The position numbers were made by a program, and so were the translations under genes. Below, piece after piece: positions 59,715-64,000 of a DNA stretch of 64,000 nucleotides (its first letter is position 1; every line of letters starts with the position of its first letter). The DNA is from Pseudoxanthomonas suwonensis (GTDB lineage Bacteria > Pseudomonadota > Gammaproteobacteria > Xanthomonadales > Xanthomonadaceae). Under the pieces are notes generated by a model. It worked only from the letters and a program-made list of their open reading frames with translations. It was not told where the DNA came from and did not search any database. The stretch spans positions 1 to 64,000 of the forward strand of contig NZ_PDWP01000015.1 of assembly GCF_010093235.1 (NCBI RefSeq). Direction: 5' to 3'.

Positions 59715-59903
59715 ATGGACATTTCCTTCATGGGACTGGGGCACGCGCTGCTGCTGTTCGCCCTGCCGGCCGCGCTGGTCGGCGTGGGCAAGCTGGTCTC
59801 GCCGGGGCATCGCGGCTTCGAACGCGGCTGGTGCGGGGTGCTGTTCATCGCGCTGTGCGCGGCGGTGGCGGCGCAGGCGGTGCTGTCGCGGGTCGCGCTC
59901 TAG
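59715..59903 (+). CDS. Small hypothetical membrane protein
   Basis: This 62-residue protein has two hydrophobic segments (about 7-28 and 40-60). GAGGAGGGACGGAG precedes the ATG, a good ribosome site. I do not recognise the family. It is convergent with the Nei-like gene. Confidence 0.65.
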   Translation: MDISFMGLGHALLLFALPAALVGVGKLVSPGHRGFERGWCGVLFIALCAAVAAQAVLSRVAL

Positions 59904-59908
59904 CCTCG

Positions 59909-60646
59909 TCAGGCATACAGCCGCTGGCAGCGACTGCACCAGAACGCCCGCCGGCGCGCCTGGCCCAGTTCCTTGCGGTAGCTCAGTTCCGTGCCGTCGC
60001 GCGGGCAGGTCTTCTTCGCGTGCACCTGCCAGTGCCTGCGCAGGACGAAGGCCTTCTTCCATTCCAGGAAATCGAAGCTGTACTGCCGCGCCTCGGCCAC
60101 CAGCTGGCCCAGCTTGCGCGGCGGCAGGGCACCGACCCGGCTCTCCGGATGCACCCGGATCCGGTGCAGCACCTCGTTCTTGATGATGTTGCCGACCCCG
60201 GCGAACACGTCCTGGTCCAGCAACGCGTCGGCCGCCAGCGCGTCCGGCCGCGCGCGCAGCTTGCGCCGCGCCGCCGCCGGATCCCAGGCGTCGTTCATCA
60301 CGTCGGCGCTCCAGTCGTAGACCTCGTCCAGCGGCTGCTCGATGAAGCGCACCGAACAGGCATAGAAGTTCAGTTCCCTGCCGCCGGTGAACTCCAGGCC
60401 CAGCCGCGCCGGCGTGGCCTTGCGCTCGTCGATCCGGTAGCTGCCGAACAGCATGAAGTGGATCCGCACGGCGAAGCCGTCGAACTCCATCAGGAAGTGC
60501 TTGCCCCAGCTGCGCAGCGCCACCAGGCGCTTTCCCGCAAGGCGCTGGATCGGCTCGCGGCTGTTGCCATGCACGGCGCGCACCCTGCGTCCGGCAAAGC
60601 CCGCGGCGGCTTCCCTGATGATGACGATGGAAGGGCCTTCGGGCAT
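59909..60646 (-). CDS. Fpg/Nei family DNA glycosylase (endonuclease VIII-like)
   Basis: This base-excision enzyme removes oxidised bases and cuts the DNA backbone. The 245-residue protein has the catalytic N terminus Pro2-Glu3, a Nei-type LRSWGKHFLMEF, a helix-two-turn-helix with DQDVFAGVGNIIKNEVLHR, and a C-terminal zinc-finger-like stretch in which CPRD replaces the usual CxxC, with CSRC later. One zinc ligand is therefore changed or absent. ATG 60646 was chosen. Confidence 0.9.
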   Translation of the reverse strand: MPEGPSIVIIREAAAGFAGRRVRAVHGNSREPIQRLAGKRLVALRSWGKHFLMEFDGFAVRIHFMLFGSYRIDERKATPARLGLEFTGGRELNFYACSVRFIEQPLDEVYDWSADVMNDAWDPAAARRKLRARPDALAADALLDQDVFAGVGNIIKNEVLHRIRVHPESRVGALPPRKLGQLVAEARQYSFDFLEWKKAFVLRRHWQVHAKKTCPRDGTELSYRKELGQARRRAFWCSRCQRLYA

Positions 60647-60736
60647 GGCTGGCAGTATCGCGGCCAGCGGTGAGGCGGGCGTCAACCATGGCTTGCGTAC
60701 AGCCTCGCGGCGGCGGCGCGTGCGAAAATCGCCGCG

Positions 60737-61348
60737 ATGAACTACCTCGCCCCCACCTACCTGGCCGCCCCGGATCCGGAGGCGATGCTGGGCGCGCTGC
60801 TGGGCGACTTCGTGTTCGGCCTGGCCGCACTGGCCGACTACAGTCCGGTGGAGCGGCGCGAGATCCTGGTCCACCGCCGCGTCGACCGCTACACCGACGA
60901 CCATCCCGTGGTCGCCGGCGCGCGTGCGCTGTTCGCGCCCGGCCTGCGCCGCTATGCGGGCATCGCCCTGGACGTGTACTACGACCACCTGCTGGCGCGC
61001 GACTGGACGCGGCATTCGGGCGAGCCGCTGGACCGCTACACCGCGCGCTTCTACGGCCACCTGCTGGCGCAGCGCGCGCGCCTGCCGGAACGGCTGCAGG
61101 GCCTGGCCCCGCGGATCGCCGCCCACGACTGGCTGGGCTCGTACCGCCGCCGCGAGAGCGTGGACCTGGCCGTGACCCGCATTGCCACGCGCCTTTCGCG
61201 CAATGGCGAGCGCCTGGTCGCGTGCCTGGACGACCTGCGCCGGCACGAAGAGGCGATCGCCACCGGATTCGAGGTGTTCTTCCCGCAGCTGGAGGCCTAT
61301 ACGGTGCAGGCACGCGCATCGGTGGTGGAGGCCGCGGACGTAGCCTGA
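60737..61348 (+). CDS. acpH: Acyl carrier protein phosphodiesterase
   Basis: This protein removes the phosphopantetheine arm from ACP. In 203 residues, MNYLAPTYLAAPDPEAMLGA, GDFVFGLA, HRRVDRYTDDHPVV and the His/Asp pattern ALDVYYDHLLARDW are typical of AcpH. It is divergent from the Nei gene, with the trehalase downstream. Confidence 0.9.
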   Translation: MNYLAPTYLAAPDPEAMLGALLGDFVFGLAALADYSPVERREILVHRRVDRYTDDHPVVAGARALFAPGLRRYAGIALDVYYDHLLARDWTRHSGEPLDRYTARFYGHLLAQRARLPERLQGLAPRIAAHDWLGSYRRRESVDLAVTRIATRLSRNGERLVACLDDLRRHEEAIATGFEVFFPQLEAYTVQARASVVEAADVA

Positions 61349-61418
61349 GGGCAGCCTTGCCGCTTCCATCGCATGGCCGGTGCGAACATCGCCCGGTCAC
61401 GCGTCCCGGAGGCCCGCC

Positions 61419-63119
61419 ATGCAATGCCATCCCGTCCGCCGGTTGCTGCTCGTGCTGCCCCTGCTGCTTGGCGCCTGCGCGGCGCGGCCGCCCGCCGACC
61501 AGCTCCCGGCGCTGCAGCCGCGGGCCGTGCCGGTGGCCGATGCGCGCGGCGCGACCACGCCCGACCAGGCCTGGCCCCAGGTGTTCGCCGCGGTGCAGGA
61601 AGCACGCCTGTTCGACGACCAGAAGTTCTTCGTCGATGCCGTGCCACGCACGGACCCGGCGACCGTGGAAGCGGCGTTCGAGCGGCAGCGCGGCACGCCA
61701 GGCTTCGACCTGCGGCGCTTCGTGGAGGGGCACTTCGTGCTGCCGACCGAAGGGGCCGGCACCGACATCCCCAGGCGCGACAGCCTGCGCGCGCATATCG
61801 AGGCGCTGTGGCCGCTGTTGACCCGGCGCAGTCCCGAACCGCTGCCGCACGACTCGCTGCTGCAGTTGCCGCATCCCTACGTGGTCCCGGGCGGGCGCTT
61901 CCGCGAGGTCTACTACTGGGATTCCTACTTCACCATGCTGGGCCTGGCCGAAAGCGGCCAGCACGCGCTGGTGCGGCAGATGCTGGACAACTTCGCCCAC
62001 CTGGTCGACACCTGGGGCCATATCCCCAACGGCAACCGCAGCTACTATCTCAGCCGCTCGCAGCCGCCGTTCTTCTCGCACATGGTGATGCTGCAGGCGC
62101 GGCAGGATCCGGGCGCCCCGGTGCATTACCTGCCGCAGCTGCGGCGCGAGCATGCCTTCTGGATGGACGGTGCGGAAGCGCTGCGGCCGGGCCAGGCGCA
62201 TCGGCGGGTGGTGCGCCTGGCCGATGGAAGCCTGCTCAACCGCTACTGGGACGACCGCGATACGCCGCGTCCGGAATCCTTCATGCAGGACCGCCAGACC
62301 GCGGCGGCCTCCACGCGCCCGGCCGCCGAGGTCTACCGCGAGCTGCGCGCCGGCGCCGAGAGCGGCTGGGACTTCTCCAGCCGCTGGCTGGACGAGCCGA
62401 TGCGGCTGGACACGATCCATGTCACCAGCCGGGTACCAGTGGATCTCAACAGCCTGCTGCACCACCTGGAGACCACCATCGCCCTGGCCTGCGGCCAGGG
62501 CGGCGACGAGGCCTGCGCAGGCGACTACAGGGCGAGGGCGGACGCGCGCGCCGCGGCGATCGAATCCCACCTGTGGCATGCGGACGGCTACTACGGCGAC
62601 CTGGACCTGCGCGACGGCCAGGTGCATGCGCAGCTGACCGCCGCGGCCCTGTTCCCGCTGCATGCCGGCATCGCAGCGCCGGAGCGCGCGAAGCAGACCG
62701 CCGCCGCGGTGCGCGCGCAGCTGCTCAAGCCCGGCGGCCTGGTGACCACGGCGATCGACAGCGGCCAGCAGTGGGACGCCCCGAACGTGTGGGCGCCACT
62801 GCAGTGGATCGCGGTGGATGGCCTGCGCCGTTGTGGCGAGGACGCGCTGGCGAGGGATATCGCCGCCGGCTTCCTGGGCAACGTGCAGACCCTGTTCGCG
62901 CGCGACCACCGGCTGGTGGAGAAGTACGACGCCGACGGTGCGCTGCAGGGCGGCGGCGGCGGCGAATACCCGCTGCAGGACGGCTTCGGCTGGTCCAACG
63001 GCGTGGCCCTGGCGCTGATGGCGCTGTACCCGGAGCTGGAGAACGATGGCGGGCCCGTGTCGATCCGCGATGGCGCCGGACGTCGGGACAGGGACACCCG
63101 CCCGCGAGCCAATCCATGA
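61419..63119 (+). CDS. treA: Periplasmic trehalase (GH37) lipoprotein
   Basis: This enzyme hydrolyses trehalose to two glucose. The 566-residue protein has a lipoprotein-type signal (LLLVLPLLLGAC, Cys near residue 20). The two GH37 signatures PGGRFREVYYWDSYFTMLG and QQWDAPNVWAPLQ are present, with the Gly-rich GGGGGEYPLQDGFGWSNGV near the C terminus. It overlaps the GST gene by ATGA. As a lipoprotein it would sit in the envelope. Confidence 0.93.
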   Translation: MQCHPVRRLLLVLPLLLGACAARPPADQLPALQPRAVPVADARGATTPDQAWPQVFAAVQEARLFDDQKFFVDAVPRTDPATVEAAFERQRGTPGFDLRRFVEGHFVLPTEGAGTDIPRRDSLRAHIEALWPLLTRRSPEPLPHDSLLQLPHPYVVPGGRFREVYYWDSYFTMLGLAESGQHALVRQMLDNFAHLVDTWGHIPNGNRSYYLSRSQPPFFSHMVMLQARQDPGAPVHYLPQLRREHAFWMDGAEALRPGQAHRRVVRLADGSLLNRYWDDRDTPRPESFMQDRQTAAASTRPAAEVYRELRAGAESGWDFSSRWLDEPMRLDTIHVTSRVPVDLNSLLHHLETTIALACGQGGDEACAGDYRARADARAAAIESHLWHADGYYGDLDLRDGQVHAQLTAAALFPLHAGIAAPERAKQTAAAVRAQLLKPGGLVTTAIDSGQQWDAPNVWAPLQWIAVDGLRRCGEDALARDIAAGFLGNVQTLFARDHRLVEKYDADGALQGGGGGEYPLQDGFGWSNGVALALMALYPELENDGGPVSIRDGAGRRDRDTRPRANP

Positions 63120-63772
63120 CCTTGGCCCTGTACGCGCATCCGTTCTCCTCCTACTCGCAGAAGGTGCTGGTCGCGCACTACGAGAACGCCGTCCCGTTCG
63201 AGTACCGCAACCTCGAGGATCCCGCGCACGCCCGGCAGCTGCAGGCGCTGTGGCCGATGAAGCGCTTCCCGGTGCTGGTCGACGACGGACGCACCGTGCT
63301 GGAGGCCAGCACCATCATCGAGTACGTGCAGCTGCGCCATCCCGGCCCGGTGCCACTGCTTCCGGCCGATCCGCTGCAGGCGGTGGAGGTGCGCATGCTC
63401 GACCGATTCTTCGACAACTACGTCTCGACCCCGCAGCAGAAGGTGGTGTTCGACGCGCTTTGCGCCGAGGGCGACCGCGACCCGCATGGCGTGGACCAGG
63501 CGCGGCGCATGCTGGAGACCAGCTATGCCTGGCTGGAACAGCACCTCGCCGATGGCCGGCCGTGGGCCGCCGGGGCGGACTTCAGCCTCGCCGACTGCGC
63601 CGCCGCACCGTTCCTGTTCTATGCCGACTGGACGCACCCCATTCCGTCCGGGCATGCCCGGGTGCACGCCTATCGCGCACGGCTGCTGGCCCGGCCCTCC
63701 ATGAGGCGGGCGGTCGACGAGGCCCGGCCATACCGCAGTTACTTCCCGCTCGGGGCGCCGGACCGCGACTGA
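63116..63772 (+). CDS. Glutathione S-transferase family protein
   Basis: This 218-residue GST has an N-terminal thioredoxin fold (LYAHPFSSYSQKVLVAHYE, FPVLVDDG, LEASTIIEYVQ) and a C-terminal helical domain (FSLADCAAAPFLFYADW). Ser11-12 or Ser14 may activate glutathione. It starts within the trehalase stop (ATGA), an unusual pairing with no evident functional link. Confidence 0.9.
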   Translation: MTLALYAHPFSSYSQKVLVAHYENAVPFEYRNLEDPAHARQLQALWPMKRFPVLVDDGRTVLEASTIIEYVQLRHPGPVPLLPADPLQAVEVRMLDRFFDNYVSTPQQKVVFDALCAEGDRDPHGVDQARRMLETSYAWLEQHLADGRPWAAGADFSLADCAAAPFLFYADWTHPIPSGHARVHAYRARLLARPSMRRAVDEARPYRSYFPLGAPDRD

Positions 63773-63871
63773 GGCGGTCACGCCTCCTGCGGCTGCGGCT
63801 TGCTGCACCGCAGCTGGGTTGCCCTGCCGGCCGATGTTAGCGTTCACATCAAGCCTGAGGGGAGCCAACGC

Positions 63872-64000
63872 ATGACGACGCCACGCCGCAGTCCGCGATC
63901 CATCCGCGCCCGTTCGATCCTGGCCGCCGCGCTGGTCGCGGCCCTGCCTTCGGCCCTGGCCGAACCACTGCGACTGAACGAGCAGGAATACTTCAGCCGG
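63872..64000 (+). CDS. Secreted protein, 3-prime part beyond the window
   Basis: Forty-three codons are present from ATG 63872, after an AGGGGAG site. The start carries several Arg (SPRSIRARS), then a hydrophobic segment and the cleavage-like LPSALA, so this is a signal peptide. The mature start LRLNEQEYFSR faintly resembles secreted GH9-like glycosidases, but too little is left to name it. Confidence 0.55.
   Translation, partial: MTTPRRSPRSIRARSILAAALVAALPSALAEPLRLNEQEYFSR

Noticed and set aside
59643-62909. Minus-strand open frame of 1088 codons
   Set aside because: It covers the reverse of trehalase, acpH and others with Arg/Ala/Pro-rich content. It is a shadow of real genes.

Overview
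The window is about 70 percent GC and almost fully packed with chromosomal housekeeping genes. Gene content and order point to Xanthomonadaceae, probably near Pseudoxanthomonas, Luteimonas or Lysobacter. Supporting features are adk, PPi-dependent phosphofructokinase and a proton-pumping pyrophosphatase within 5 kb, the order yecA/pepP with zapB-like, zapA, 6S RNA and 5-formyl-THF cyclo-ligase, FabV as enoyl reductase, and hundreds of bases of GTAGCCCGG-type REP palindromes between genes. This placement is recalled from family knowledge and was not searched. I see no prophage, integrase, transposase, CRISPR array, tRNA or rRNA. The first 160 bases are sequencing-library adapter, so the window starts at a contig end.

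Layout: 0.2-5 kb holds an AI-2E family permease, REP palindromes, a HAD phosphatase, an M17 aminopeptidase with a shortened N terminus and an unrecognised membrane protein. 5-12 kb holds a DesK/DesR-like two-component pair divergent from a MacAB-like exporter (adaptor, ATPase with one frameshift, two permeases). 12.5-18 kb is a pyrophosphate block (adk, pfp, hppA). 18.6-28.7 kb holds pepP, yecA-like, zapB-like, zapA, 6S RNA, folate cyclo-ligase, EVE protein, rpiA, a DUF192 lipoprotein, a SirB1-like protein, rubredoxin, thiE, hemL, a voltage-gated-type channel with a zinc ribbon, and a second HAD protein.

28.7-29.8 kb is a six-unit tandem REP array. It is followed by a frameshifted HIT gene, argD, a trans-sulfuration enzyme, a yybP-ykoY (Mn2+) riboswitch with its TerC-family gene, gloA, an HSDL2-like SDR, a DedA-PAP2-LssY fusion, a sorbosone-dehydrogenase-like lipoprotein, a DUF2231-like protein, a Lon-substrate-binding protein, mpl and two EamA transporters (to 43.6 kb). 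43.8-55.8 kb holds small conserved proteins (DUF3016, host-attachment family, msrB, YCII/DGPF, TspO-like), a LytS/LytTR pair, a BaiN/HI0933 flavoprotein, YaeQ, DUF3297 and a PAS histidine kinase with a stand-alone receiver. 55.8-56.8 kb is a third tandem REP array. fabV, an MFS exporter, a Nei/Fpg glycosylase, acpH, a trehalase lipoprotein and a GST close the window, with a secreted protein cut by the right edge.

Two patterns recur. First, REP palindromes repeatedly form tandem arrays of about 190 bp (150-280 bp behind hppA). The spacer in each array is specific to that locus, and in one array it includes the 3-prime end and terminator of hppA, so the arrays look like local duplications rather than repeated insertions. 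Second, several genes (exporter ATPase, a SnoaL/DUF4440-like gene, HIT) are broken by indels of one or a few bases, several of them consistent with a lost base in a homopolymer. Together with the adapter, this makes residual sequencing error at least as likely as true gene decay. I did not find a clearly new multi-gene system. The most interesting biology is the Mn2+ riboswitch-TerC unit, the PPi metabolism block, the channel-zinc-ribbon fusion, the DedA-PAP2 fusion that lacks the usual catalytic PSGH motif, and the REP arrays.
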